From: Dyella jiangningensis
GTDB lineage: Bacteria; Pseudomonadota; Gammaproteobacteria; Xanthomonadales; Rhodanobacteraceae
DNA: 64,000 bases
Direction of reading: 5' to 3'
Assembly: GCF_003264855.1 (NCBI RefSeq)
Contig: NZ_NFZS01000001.1
Coordinates: 186,001 to 250,000 of the forward strand
The notes under the pieces are model-generated. The model had not been told where the DNA came from. It saw nothing but the letters and a program-made list of their open reading frames with translations, and searched no databases. Within the stretch, counting starts at the first letter, position 1, and each line of letters begins with the position of its first letter. This document shows positions 38,334 to 47,083 of this stretch, in pieces. Position numbers and translations under genes: made by a program.

Positions 38334-38455
38334 TGTAGGAGCGCACCCAGTGCGCGACCGCGGCGATGGGTTGTACCCCGGTTTGCGACTTTTACGAATG
38401 AAACCGGCTGCTTCACCGCCTTGCAGGCTTTTCGCGCACTGGGTGCGCTCCTACA
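38334..38455. repeat. BIME-like pair of GTAG repeats upstream of the thr promoter
   Basis: Units at 38334-38357 (forward) and 38432-38455 (reverse) flank a 74-base spacer. The pair at 43174-43295 has the same total length of 122 bp, and its spacer shares GTACC, CG and TTGC at equivalent places, so the two belong to one sub-family. Confidence 0.85.
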
Positions 38456-38506
38456 AACATCGTGCAAAGAAAGGGGCGCGGCGGTCGTGCCACCGCGCCT
38501 GTAACG

Positions 38507-40495
38507 TCAATGCGACAGGTCGATGGCATAGGTGGCCGTGCCGTCACCGTTGTCCTTGAGCTGGCGGATATGCTTCAAACCCGCCTCGCGCGCGACGTCC
38601 TGCTTGCCGGCGGCGCCCTTGAACACCACCTCGCCGCGGGTCTTCAGAGGCGCGAAGTGCCACGAGGCAGCGGGCAGCGTCTTCGCGTCGATGGTCTGCT
38701 CACGCTGCAGCCACCTGGCGAGGATTTCGCGGGCGCCATCGGGCGCGGCCAGCACGATGTTCTTGCCGTCCAGGCCGGGGAAATTGCCGCCGCCGCTGGC
38801 GCGGTAGTTGTTGGTGGCGACGACGAACTGCTGCTGCGGCGACACCGCCTTGCCCTTGTAGGTGAGCCGGGTGATGCGCTCGCCTGCCGGCTTGGACACG
38901 TCGATCACATAGGCCAGATCGCCCTGGATCTGGTCGAAGTTGTAGCCGGGCATGCGCGTGTTGATCAGCTCCTGCTCGCCTTCCTTCGCCGGGTCGATCT
39001 GGTTGAAGCGCTCGGCCGACTTTTCCAGCCACGCCTTGAGGCCGGCGCCATCGACCTGCACGACCGAAAGCGTGTTGGGATAGAAGTAGAGGTCGGCTGC
39101 GCTGCGCAGGGTGAGCGGACCGGACTCGACATCGGTGTAGTCATCCGGACCGCCGAAGCCGGTGCGGAACGCGGCCGCGGACGACAGTACCGGCAGCTTG
39201 GCCAGTTCCGGATGCAGCTTCGGCAGTTCGCTCTGCACGTAGTCGCGCATCGCGGCGTTGATGGGTGCCAGCGCCGTCATGTTGCCTTCGTCGGCGAAGT
39301 AGCTGCTCATGTGCACCTTCGTGCTACCGATGGGCGTGTTCACGTACTGCACGGCCGCTTCGTGCGCCTGCTGCACCAAGGGCGCAATCGCTGGGTCGGC
39401 CGGCACGCATTCGTTCTTCTTCGGACAGATCGGGCGCACTTCGCTGTGCGTCTGGCTTGCATCGATCACCCAGCGGCCATCCTTGCGCTGCAGTGCGAGA
39501 TCGATGACGCCCAGGTCCTTGCCGAAGAAGCCGCCCATCACGGCCGGCTTGCCGCGCACGAAGCCGCGGTCGGCGTCGACGTCCTTCATGCCCTTGTAGT
39601 GCGGGCCAGGGAACTCGGTGTGCGAGTGGCCCATCAGCACCACGTCGACGCCCGGAATGCCGGCGACGTACCAGCCGCCGTTTTCCATGTCCGGCGTGTA
39701 CGGCGCGGTGTTGAGGCCGCCGTGCAGCACGGCGACGACGAGGTCGGGATGCTGCGCCTGCAGTTCCGGCAGGTACTTCTGGGTGGCCTCGACCACGCCA
39801 GTGACGGTCACCTTGCCGGCCAGGTTCTGTTTGTCCCATTCCAGGATCGGCGGCGGGGTGAGGCCGATGATGCCGACCTTCAACGGCACCTTGCGCTGGC
39901 TGCCGTCCGGCGCGGTGACGGTGATGTCCTTCTGCACCACCGTCCACGGCTTGAAGATCGGTGCGCCGTCGCGGGCGCTGAACACGTTGGAAAGCACCAA
40001 CGGGAAATGCGGACCGACGCAGCGCTCGCTGCGGCCGCCGTCCACGTTCATCGGCGTGCCGGTGACCTGCGAAAGAAAGCCCAGGCCGTAGTTGAACTCG
40101 TGGTTGCCGGCGGTGCCGCCGTCGTAGCCCATGGCGTCCATGGCGCGGTAGATGCCCAGCTCCTCGTTGCAGCCCACCGGCTTCACCTGGGCCTGGTAGT
40201 CGGCCAGCACGCTGCCCTGGATGGTGTCGCCGCTGTCGAACAGGAAGCTGTTCGGGTGCCGCGCGCGGGCGCGGCGGATCAGGGTGGCGGTGCGCTCGTA
40301 GCCCACCGTGGCGTCTTCGCGCTGCTTGTAATAGTCGTAGCTCAGCACGTTGGAATGGACGTCGGTGGTCTCCAGGATCGCGACCTGGGCATGGCTGCCA
40401 TCCGGCAGTCCAGCGGCCGGCTTGGGCGAGTGGCTGGCGCAGCCGGCCAGGGCAGCGGCGCAGAGCAAGGCGATGGGGCGCAAGCGGAGGGGCAT
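38507..40495 (-). CDS. cpdB: 2',3'-cyclic-nucleotide 2'-phosphodiesterase/3'-nucleotidase
   Basis: 662 residues with a lipoprotein signal (LRPIALLCAAALAGC), unlike the soluble periplasmic E. coli CpdB. The N-terminal metallophosphatase domain carries ILETTDVHSN, SGDTIQGSVLADY, GNHEFNYGL and VLMGHSHTEFPG. The C-terminal 5'-nucleotidase domain carries LRSAADLYFYPNTLSVVQVDGAGLKAWLE, FNQIDP and VATNNYRASGGGNFPG. It salvages nucleotides in the periplasm. It is divergent from the sulfatase-like gene at 40681. Confidence 0.94.
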   Translation of the reverse strand: MPLRLRPIALLCAAALAGCASHSPKPAAGLPDGSHAQVAILETTDVHSNVLSYDYYKQREDATVGYERTATLIRRARARHPNSFLFDSGDTIQGSVLADYQAQVKPVGCNEELGIYRAMDAMGYDGGTAGNHEFNYGLGFLSQVTGTPMNVDGGRSERCVGPHFPLVLSNVFSARDGAPIFKPWTVVQKDITVTAPDGSQRKVPLKVGIIGLTPPPILEWDKQNLAGKVTVTGVVEATQKYLPELQAQHPDLVVAVLHGGLNTAPYTPDMENGGWYVAGIPGVDVVLMGHSHTEFPGPHYKGMKDVDADRGFVRGKPAVMGGFFGKDLGVIDLALQRKDGRWVIDASQTHSEVRPICPKKNECVPADPAIAPLVQQAHEAAVQYVNTPIGSTKVHMSSYFADEGNMTALAPINAAMRDYVQSELPKLHPELAKLPVLSSAAAFRTGFGGPDDYTDVESGPLTLRSAADLYFYPNTLSVVQVDGAGLKAWLEKSAERFNQIDPAKEGEQELINTRMPGYNFDQIQGDLAYVIDVSKPAGERITRLTYKGKAVSPQQQFVVATNNYRASGGGNFPGLDGKNIVLAAPDGAREILARWLQREQTIDAKTLPAASWHFAPLKTRGEVVFKGAAGKQDVAREAGLKHIRQLKDNGDGTATYAIDLSH

Positions 40496-40680
40496 GAGGG
40501 GACCTGTTCCTGTCGGGGACTGCGCAAGCTAGCAGATCGACCTCGCGTCCGTATGGCGAAACCGCCGCTGAACCGCTTTGCATCGCCATTTGGCCGTTGC
40601 CTGCCATTGTGCATGTGACGGTTTGGAGACCGTAGAATTGCGGCCGAATGACAGCCAGGCCAAACAGGGGGCCGCAACCT

Positions 40681-42405
40681 ATGCCGCAATCATCGCTACG
40701 CTTCCTGCGAAGAAGTGGGCCCTGGCTGTTTGCTGCCTGCTTCTTCGTGTTCTGCATCAGCATGACGGCGCTGCGCGAACCGGCCCTGTTGCAGCAGGCC
40801 TTCGTGATCGCCCTGATGGTGTGCGCCTTCGGCGTCCTGCTGTTCGCCTTCGCGCGACCGGCCACGGCGCTGGTGGTGAGCGGCGGCCTTTTCCTCGCGC
40901 TCAATTTCCTCTCGGTGCTCAAGCTGCGCTACCTGGATTCGCCGCTGATGCCGGCGGACTTCATCTACTACGCCCGCAGCAGCCTGCTGGAGACCCTGGG
41001 TCACTATCCGCATCTGTGGATGCTGACGCTGGCCGTCGGCGTGCTGACGCCGCTCGCGTTGTGGGCCGTATGGCGTTTCGATCGCCGCATGCTTTCGCAC
41101 ATGACCCGGCGCCGCGCCTGGGCGACGCGCGTGGGTGGCGTGGCGCTGTGGGCGGTGGCGTTCTGGGTATGCCTGCTGCCGAACGGCCCGTTCGCCGAAG
41201 TGCATGCGAAGAATGTGTGGGAGAAGCTCTCCGACGACGCGCAGATCACGAACTTCTTCGTCAACTTCAGCGATTCGGACGTCCAGATGCCTGAGATGGC
41301 GGACGACGCCGTCGCCGAGCAGGACTGGAGCGCGACCGCATCGGGCTTTCCGGCCGCCACGCCGCGCACGCCGGAAAACTATCCGGACATCGTGCAGGTG
41401 CTGGAAGAAAGCACCTTCAATCCGTCCAACTTCACCCAGTGCAACATTCCCGAGTGCCGCGTGGGCCTGTTCAAGGCCGATGCGCGCACCCGCGCCACCG
41501 GCCCGCTGCGCGTGCACACCTTCGGCGGTGGCACCTGGGTAAGCGAGTTCGCCACGCTCACCGGCATGCCGCAGGACATCTTCGGGCCGGGTGGCATGTA
41601 TGCGCCGTACGTGCTCGCGCCGCATGTGCAGGACAGCCTGCCGCGCCAGCTGCAGCGCCTGGGTTACCTCACGGTGGCGATCTACCCGACCAACGGCGCC
41701 TTCCTCAACGGCCGCAATGCGTACACGGCGTACGGCTTCGACCAGTTCTACGACGCCGGACAGCTCGGCCTGGAGGAGTGGGAAGAAACCGACACGCAGA
41801 TGTTCACCGCGGCCAAGCGCGTCTACGACAAGGTGAAGAAGCCGGGGCAGCCGGTGTTCGTGATGATCCTCACGCTGGCCCAGCACGGCCCGCACGACAC
41901 CGATCCGATTTCGTCATTGCCCGCACCGTTCAACAAGGGCTTACTGAAGGGCCTGCCGACGCGCGAATCGGTGAACTTCAACACCTACCTGTCGAACCTG
42001 CACAACTCCGACGTGGCGATGCGCGGGCTGGAGCATGACTTCCTCGATCGCGCCCAGCCGACGGTGATCGTGCATTTCGGCGACCACCAGCCGTCCTTCA
42101 GCGGCCTGATCCGCGAGATGCCGCGCACCTGGCCGGAAGGCCTCGCGCAGTACAAGGACTACCTCACGTACTACATGATCAAGAGCAACTTCCAGGGCGC
42201 CTCACTACCGCGCTATCCACTGCTCGACATCGCCATGCTGCCGAGCATGGTGCTGCAGGCGGCCGATCTGCCGACCGATCCCTATTTCTCGGCGGCGATC
42301 GCGTTGCGGACGAAGTGCAATGGTCTGTACACCGATTGTGCGCAGCCGGGGTTGGTGAAGTCGTATCACGCGTGGGTGTTTGATCGGTTGCATGTTTATC
42401 AGTGA
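40681..42405 (+). CDS. Membrane-anchored LTA-synthase/OpgB-like sulfatase-fold enzyme
   Basis: About five N-terminal membrane helices (residues 10-175) are followed by a periplasmic sulfatase-type domain. Metal/nucleophile motifs are IVQVLEESTF, FGGGTWVSEFATLTGMP (the Thr is in the place of the LtaS nucleophile) and IVHFGDHQPSF. The family transfers phosphoglycerol or phosphoethanolamine to glycans or lipids. In a Gram-negative this could be a periplasmic glucan or LPS modification. The start at 40681 (574 aa) has AGGGGG upstream. An ATG at 40648 would be leaderless relative to the TAGAAT box at about 40633. Confidence 0.8.
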   Translation: MPQSSLRFLRRSGPWLFAACFFVFCISMTALREPALLQQAFVIALMVCAFGVLLFAFARPATALVVSGGLFLALNFLSVLKLRYLDSPLMPADFIYYARSSLLETLGHYPHLWMLTLAVGVLTPLALWAVWRFDRRMLSHMTRRRAWATRVGGVALWAVAFWVCLLPNGPFAEVHAKNVWEKLSDDAQITNFFVNFSDSDVQMPEMADDAVAEQDWSATASGFPAATPRTPENYPDIVQVLEESTFNPSNFTQCNIPECRVGLFKADARTRATGPLRVHTFGGGTWVSEFATLTGMPQDIFGPGGMYAPYVLAPHVQDSLPRQLQRLGYLTVAIYPTNGAFLNGRNAYTAYGFDQFYDAGQLGLEEWEETDTQMFTAAKRVYDKVKKPGQPVFVMILTLAQHGPHDTDPISSLPAPFNKGLLKGLPTRESVNFNTYLSNLHNSDVAMRGLEHDFLDRAQPTVIVHFGDHQPSFSGLIREMPRTWPEGLAQYKDYLTYYMIKSNFQGASLPRYPLLDIAMLPSMVLQAADLPTDPYFSAAIALRTKCNGLYTDCAQPGLVKSYHAWVFDRLHVYQ

Positions 42406-42527
42406 GGGCGCGTGGCGCTGGTGAGTGGGAGGTTGTACTCGGCTGGCGTGGCGATGATTCATTCTCGTGTCCTCGCGCGCGTGACTTGCGCGCACCGCGA
42501 TCGAACGCAGCACCGCTCTTCCTTCCT

Positions 42528-42551
42528 TGTGGGAGCGCACCCTGTGCGCGA
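42528..42551 (+). repeat. Single REP unit, GTGG variant
   Basis: TGTGGGAGCGCACCCTGTGC followed by GCGA keeps the REP stem but has GTGG in place of GTAG at the head. Confidence 0.7.
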
Positions 42552-42692
42552 CAGTCTTTCGCGATGCGCTGCACGGTTTTCGTTGTTGCTAGAGAGCGTT
42601 TGGCCTTCGGTTGCTGTGCTGCCGCTAGGTTGCCGCTTACGACCGAAGGGAGTCCCTGTGGGACGCAGCGGGCGTTTCGATCGTCTGCCGAC

Positions 42693-42909
42693 GACGCGAA
42701 GCTAGTCCCTGTGGGACGACGCGAAGCTAGTCCCGTGGGACGCTCGAGTCACTTTTCTTTTGCTGGCCCACGCACGCGCTCTTGGCGTGCGAACGGCGAA
42801 GCCGGCTCGCACGCGGGGAGGCGCCATGGATGGCGCCGGCTTTGAGGAGCGAGGAAGGGCGTAGGGCGGAACGCCCGGAGTCAAAGTCCCACGGGATTAG
42901 CTTCGCGTC
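42693..42909. repeat. Tandem 25-bp repeat with an inverted copy
   Basis: Two head-to-tail units lie at 42693-42717 and 42718-42741. Each starts GACGCGAAGCTAGTCCC and ends GTGGGAC, and each contains a GTCCC/GGGAC stem. An inverted copy at 42886-42909 matches the second unit at 23 of 24 bases. TTTTCTTT-type segments at 42751-42760 and 42910-42933 are also in inverted relation. Confidence 0.75.
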
Positions 42910-43104
42910 AAAAGTAACCCAAAGAAAATGGCCTTTTAGAGCCAAGGCTCTTAGTACGTGGGATAGAAGCGTCGGAGGGCCGGGGACAGCCTTGGTCCGC
43001 TCGTTACTACCTCGAACGAAGCGGCTACACCGCAACGCGCCGTAGCGAAGAGGGCTTAAAGCAGCTTCGCTGGCCGGCGCGGGAATCTAGGAGTTGTCGC
43101 ACCC

Positions 43105-43158
43105 AATCCCCTCTCCCCTCCGGGGAGAAAGCTGGGGTGAGGGGCAGGTGCTCGCGAA
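43105..43158. repeat. Copy of the leuC-leuD type intergenic repeat
   Basis: CTCTCCCCTCCGGGGAGA, GTGAGGGG and GGTGCTCGCG recur here in the same order and spacing as in 16122-16190. Confidence 0.65.
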
Positions 43159-43173
43159 CACCTTGCTTACCTC

Positions 43174-43295
43174 TGTAGGAGCGCACCCAGTGCGCGACCG
43201 CAGTGTTACGACGTACCTCGTCTTGCACCATCGCGACAATCGCGAATAGAGGCAACCATGCCAGTGCGCGGTCGCGCACTGGGTGCGCTCCTACA
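43174..43295. repeat. BIME-like pair of GTAG repeats in the island
   Basis: Forward unit 43174-43197 and reverse unit 43272-43295 flank a 74-base spacer. Its architecture matches that of 38334-38455. Confidence 0.85.
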
Positions 43296-43520
43296 ACGGG
43301 GCCGCAGGCTTCGCGAAGCGATGTGCCGCGAAGCGGCACGAGCCTTCGCTGAATCCCCTGTGTGGCGGTGAGGGGCGGACGATCAGGCCCCGTAGGGGTG
43401 CCCGACAGGGATGTCGGGCACTTTTCGTCCGGGCAGGAGCGCGGTCGAAAAGCCCGGCCGGCCCTCACGGACTGGCTGGGCGCAGCCCAGACAGCGTCAC
43501 GCGGGGATGGCCTCTCTTTT

Positions 43521-43556
43521 GGTCACTTTTCTCTGGCCAGACAGAGAAAAGTGACC
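43521..43556. repeat. Perfect 15-bp stem-loop
   Basis: GGTCACTTTTCTCTG at 43521-43535 and CAGAGAAAAGTGACC at 43542-43556 are exact inverse complements around a GCCAGA loop. It resembles the ends of small palindromic elements more than a terminator. Confidence 0.7.
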
Positions 43557-43686
43557 CGGCCTCCGGCAGGAGGGCGGAAGCCCGCCGCAGGCGAGCCCCG
43601 TCGCCATAACACGACAAACAAAAACCGAGGCTCTGGGGCCCGGCCTACGCCGGGGCGACGAACGTAAAGACCGAGGCGAAAGGCCA

Positions 43687-43710
43687 TCGCGCACTGGGTG
43701 CGCTCCTACA
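43687..43710 (-). repeat. Single REP unit at the end of the nag operon
   Basis: A reverse-oriented GTAG unit 19 bp downstream of the nagA stop codon, in the place of a transcript 3' end. No other terminator is visible there. Confidence 0.8.
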
Positions 43711-43729
43711 GGTGCGGGGCGCGCCAGCC

Positions 43730-44884
43730 CTACGCGGCGTAGCGCACGCCCGCAATCCACGTTTCACTCACCACCAGTCCCTCACCCAGCACGGCAAAAT
43801 CCGCCCGCTGCCCCGCCACGAGACGACCATGTGTGCGGTCCAGCCCCAGCCAAGCGGCAGGATAAGCACTCGCCATGCGCGATGCTTCCGCCAGCGGCAA
43901 ACCCACCATGTTGACGAGGTTGCGCACGCCGGTCGCCATGTCCAGGGCGGAGCCGGCGAGCACGCCGGTGTCGCTCTGGCAGATGCCGTCGCGGGCGATG
44001 ATGGTCTGGCCGTTGAGGATGTACTCGGGGCTGTCCGCGCCCACCGGCGGCATCGCGTCGGTGACCAGCACGCTCTTGCCGCGCGCTTTGGCGGCGATGG
44101 CGACGCGCAGTGCGGCCGGGTGCACGTGATGGCCGTCGACGATGAGTCCGCACCAGCTGTATGGATCGTCCAGCGCCGCGCCAACCACGCCGGGTTCGCG
44201 GCTGCCGAGCGGCGTCATCGCGTTGTAGAGATGGGTGAAGCCGCACACGCCCGCATCGAGCGCGGCGCGCGTGGTGTCGTAGCTGGCGGCTGTATGGCCC
44301 GCCACGACGAGCACGCCGGCTTCGCTGAGCTGGCGGATGGTGTCGAGCGGCACTTCTTCCACCGCGAGCGTGAGCATCACTACGCCGCGACGGTTGCGCG
44401 TGATGGCGGCGATGTCTTCCGCGTCCGGCAGACGGAACAGGCTGGCGTCGTGGATGCCCTTGCGCGCGGTGGCGAGGAAGGGGCCTTCCAGATGAATGCC
44501 GAGCACGCCCGGCACGCCTTGCTCGATGGCAGCGTCGACGGCATCCAGCGCCTTGCGCATGACGTCGGCGGTATCGGTGATCAGCGTGGGCAGGAAGCCG
44601 GTGGTGCCGAACTTGCGGTGCGCGGCGCCCATGGTGGCGAGCGCGTCGACGGTGGGCTCGGCGTTGAACAGCACGCCGCCGCCGCCGTTCACCTGCACGT
44701 CGATGAAGCCCGGCAGCAGCAACTGGCCTTTGAGGTCGTGGCGCTGCGCGGCCGTCACGCGCGCGTCGTCGGCGCGCACAATGGCTTCGATGCGATCGCC
44801 GCGCACCAGCACGGCCAGGCCATCCTGCGGGCCGTGGTCGGTAAGCACGCGGGCGTTGACGAGGGCGGTGACTTGGGCGCTCAT
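43730..44884 (-). CDS. nagA: N-acetylglucosamine-6-phosphate deacetylase
   Basis: Amidohydrolase that removes acetate from GlcNAc-6-phosphate. Metal and substrate motifs are GFIDVQVNGGGG, HLEGPFL, VVAGHTAASYD, FTHLYNAMTPL, IVDGHHVHP and the catalytic Asp in VLVTDAMPPVG. 384 residues. The ATG shares one base with the stop of the preceding gene (TGATG). Last gene of nagP-nagQ-nagB-nagA. Confidence 0.96.
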   Translation of the reverse strand: MSAQVTALVNARVLTDHGPQDGLAVLVRGDRIEAIVRADDARVTAAQRHDLKGQLLLPGFIDVQVNGGGGVLFNAEPTVDALATMGAAHRKFGTTGFLPTLITDTADVMRKALDAVDAAIEQGVPGVLGIHLEGPFLATARKGIHDASLFRLPDAEDIAAITRNRRGVVMLTLAVEEVPLDTIRQLSEAGVLVVAGHTAASYDTTRAALDAGVCGFTHLYNAMTPLGSREPGVVGAALDDPYSWCGLIVDGHHVHPAALRVAIAAKARGKSVLVTDAMPPVGADSPEYILNGQTIIARDGICQSDTGVLAGSALDMATGVRNLVNMVGLPLAEASRMASAYPAAWLGLDRTHGRLVAGQRADFAVLGEGLVVSETWIAGVRYAA

Positions 44885-45918
44885 CACATCGTCTCCGTCA
44901 CCTTGCGCAGATGCGGCGGCACGTCGGGGTCGTAGCCGCGCGCGAGTGCCAGCGCACTGGCGGCGCGATAGAAGCTTTGCACGGCGAGCAGCGGCGTCAC
45001 GATGGGCGAGATGCCTTCGGGCAGCGGCAGTTTGTCGGGATCGTGGTTGCCGGGCGCGGCGACGAACACGCGCGCACCGCGTGCGCGGAACTCGCGCGCC
45101 ACGGCCATGGTGTTGTCGAGCGTGCCGTCGTCCTGGGCGAAGAACAGCACGGGGAAGCCTTCACCCACCAGCGCCATCGGGCCATGCTTCACTTCCGCCG
45201 CACTGAAGGCCTCGGCATGCAGGCCGCAGGTTTCCTTGAGCTTGAGCGCTGCTTCCAGCGCTGCGCCGAAGCCGAAGCCACGACCCACGACGAACAGGTT
45301 GTGCGTATCGCGCAGGCCTTCGACCATCGCGTTCCAGTTGCAGTCCCAACCCTGGCGCAGGTCACCGGGCAGGCGTGCCACCGCGGTGTGCAGGTCGTCG
45401 TCGTTGCACCAGTGCGCGGTCATCTGCAGGATCGCCGCCAGTGTGGCGAGATAGCTCTTGGTCGCGGCGACGCTCAGTTCCGGGCCTGCACGCAGCGGCA
45501 CGAAAGTGTCCGCCATCTTGGCCAGCGGCGAGTCTTCCACGTTCACCAGCGCCACCACGTGTGCGCCTGCATCCTTCGCGGCCTGCGCGCTGCGCAGCAG
45601 GTCGGGGCTCTTGCCCGATTGCGAGATGGCGACGAACAGCGCGCCGTCCATGTGCAGGTCGGCGTCGTAGATGGAGGAGATGGACGGAGAAGCCGACGCG
45701 GTGATCAGGCCGAGCCGCGTCTCGAACACATACTTGGCGTACGCTGCAGCGTGATCGGAACTGCCGCGTGCACAGGTGACGATGAAGCGTGGCGGGTTGG
45801 CGCGGAGACGTTCGCCGAGAGTGGCGAGGATCGGTGCATTCTCGCGCAACTGGCGCTCGACCACGGCGGCCGTTTCGTGCGCCTCGCGGTACATCAGGGT
45901 GGAGCTGGCTTCCTTCAT
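44884..45918 (-). CDS. nagB-II: Glucosamine-6-phosphate deaminase, SIS-domain type (NagB-II)
   Basis: Two SIS domains (CARGSSDHAAAYAKYVFE ... ISQSGKSPDLLRSAQAA, and VVGRGFGFGAALEAALKLKE ... EVKHGPMALVGEGFPVL). There is no glutaminase domain, so this is the alternative deaminase that converts GlcN-6-P to fructose-6-P and ammonia. It is not a GlmS synthase. The ATG at 45918 (344 aa) is chosen with GAGAAG upstream; a GTG at 45951 is possible. Confidence 0.93.
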   Translation of the reverse strand: MKEASSTLMYREAHETAAVVERQLRENAPILATLGERLRANPPRFIVTCARGSSDHAAAYAKYVFETRLGLITASASPSISSIYDADLHMDGALFVAISQSGKSPDLLRSAQAAKDAGAHVVALVNVEDSPLAKMADTFVPLRAGPELSVAATKSYLATLAAILQMTAHWCNDDDLHTAVARLPGDLRQGWDCNWNAMVEGLRDTHNLFVVGRGFGFGAALEAALKLKETCGLHAEAFSAAEVKHGPMALVGEGFPVLFFAQDDGTLDNTMAVAREFRARGARVFVAAPGNHDPDKLPLPEGISPIVTPLLAVQSFYRAASALALARGYDPDVPPHLRKVTETM

Positions 45919-45960
45919 CGTCTTCTCAATGGCATGCGTGTGGGCGCACACCGCAGGGCA

Positions 45961-47046
45961 TCAGCCCTTGCGTGGCGGGGTGGTTTGCGGTGGCGCGGTG
46001 GAGCCGCGCACGACCAGTTCGGGAACGAAACATTCGGCATGCGGCATCTCCACCGAAGCGCCGGCCTTGCGCTGCAGTTCGGCCATCAACTGCAGGGCTG
46101 CATGGCGACCGATGTCGCTGGTGGACTGGCGCGCGGTGGTGAGCGCGGGCCACGCCTGCTTGGAGAACGGGCTGTCCTCGAAGCCGGCGATGGAAAGATT
46201 CCACGGCACATCCAGCCCGCTGGAGCGCGCCGCGGCGAGCACGCCGGCGGCGATTTCGTCATTGCTGCCGAAGATCGCGGTCGGCGGATCCTTCAGCGCA
46301 AGCAGCTTGCGCGCGCCGCGGAAACCGTCATCGAATGCATAGCGGCCGGGCAGCACCAGCTTCTTGTCGAGCGGAATGCCGTAGTCCTTCAGCGCATCGG
46401 CATAGCCCTGGTAGCGCTCCGGGCTCGACCGATGGTGCGGTTCGCCCCACAGGAAGCCGACGCGCTTGTGGCCCATCTGGATCAGGTGTTCGGTGATGGC
46501 ATACGCCGCGCTGCGGTCGTCCACGTACACGCAGGGCGCGCCATCATGGGGATCTTCGCGCGAGGAAATGATGCGCACGAAACTGATGTCGTTCGCGCTG
46601 AGCTTGGCGATCAGCTCCGGCTCCTCGGACATCGGCGGCGCCAGGACCAGGCCGGCAAGGCGGTTGCGTTCGACCAGCGAGCACAGCTCGTTGGCGAGGC
46701 CGGGCGAGGTCGAATCACAGGGATGAATCAGCAGTCCATAGCCACGTTCGCGACAGGCCGACAGCACGCCATCCTGCATGCTGATGACGTAGTGCGCGTT
46801 CGGGTTGTCGTACACCAGGCCGATGGCGTAGGCGTGCGTGCTGCGCAGGCCGCGCGCGGAAGGATTGGGCTGGTAGCCCAAGGCTTCGATCGCGCGTTCG
46901 ACCTTCTCGCGCGTATCGGCGCGCACCGAGGTCTCGCGGTTGATCACGCGCGAGACGGTCTTGAGCGAAACGCCCGAACGCTTGGCGACGTCCTTGATGG
47001 TGGGGTTGCGCAACGTGGAAACTCCGGCAGAACGGGGAACGGGCAT
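45961..47046 (-). CDS. nagQ: LacI-family regulator of GlcNAc use (NagQ/NagR-like)
   Basis: 361 residues. Helix-turn-helix IKDVAKRSGVSLKTVSRVINRE and hinge NPSARGLRSTHAYAIGLV are followed by the sugar-binding domain. It is located between nagP and nagB, as in other Xanthomonadales GlcNAc loci. The likely binding site is TGACAACGTTGTCA, found before nagP and glk. The symbol follows position and family; NagR would be an equally acceptable name. Confidence 0.87.
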   Translation of the reverse strand: MPVPRSAGVSTLRNPTIKDVAKRSGVSLKTVSRVINRETSVRADTREKVERAIEALGYQPNPSARGLRSTHAYAIGLVYDNPNAHYVISMQDGVLSACRERGYGLLIHPCDSTSPGLANELCSLVERNRLAGLVLAPPMSEEPELIAKLSANDISFVRIISSREDPHDGAPCVYVDDRSAAYAITEHLIQMGHKRVGFLWGEPHHRSSPERYQGYADALKDYGIPLDKKLVLPGRYAFDDGFRGARKLLALKDPPTAIFGSNDEIAAGVLAAARSSGLDVPWNLSIAGFEDSPFSKQAWPALTTARQSTSDIGRHAALQLMAELQRKAGASVEMPHAECFVPELVVRGSTAPPQTTPPRKG

Positions 47047-47083
47047 CGTAGCCCAGCGAGGCGGGCGCCATGCCCGCCCTGGC

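Larger units (their letters stand above)
42406..43729. other. Gene-free repeat island
   Basis: A 1.3-kb stretch with no credible gene. It contains at least four repeat families: GTAG-type REP units, a tandem 25-bp repeat with an inverted copy, a CTCTCCCC/GGGGAGA element, and a fragment of the CCGGCGCAGG family at about 43636-43660. A very strong hairpin lies at 43521-43556. Small open frames here have no homology I recognise and overlap the repeats. It separates the sulfatase-like gene from the end of the nag operon. Confidence 0.75.

Noticed and set aside
42402-42845. Small genes in the repeat island (for example 42402-42845 and 43283-43609)
   Set aside because: They consist of repeat units read as codons, have no plausible ribosome binding sites and no known domain.
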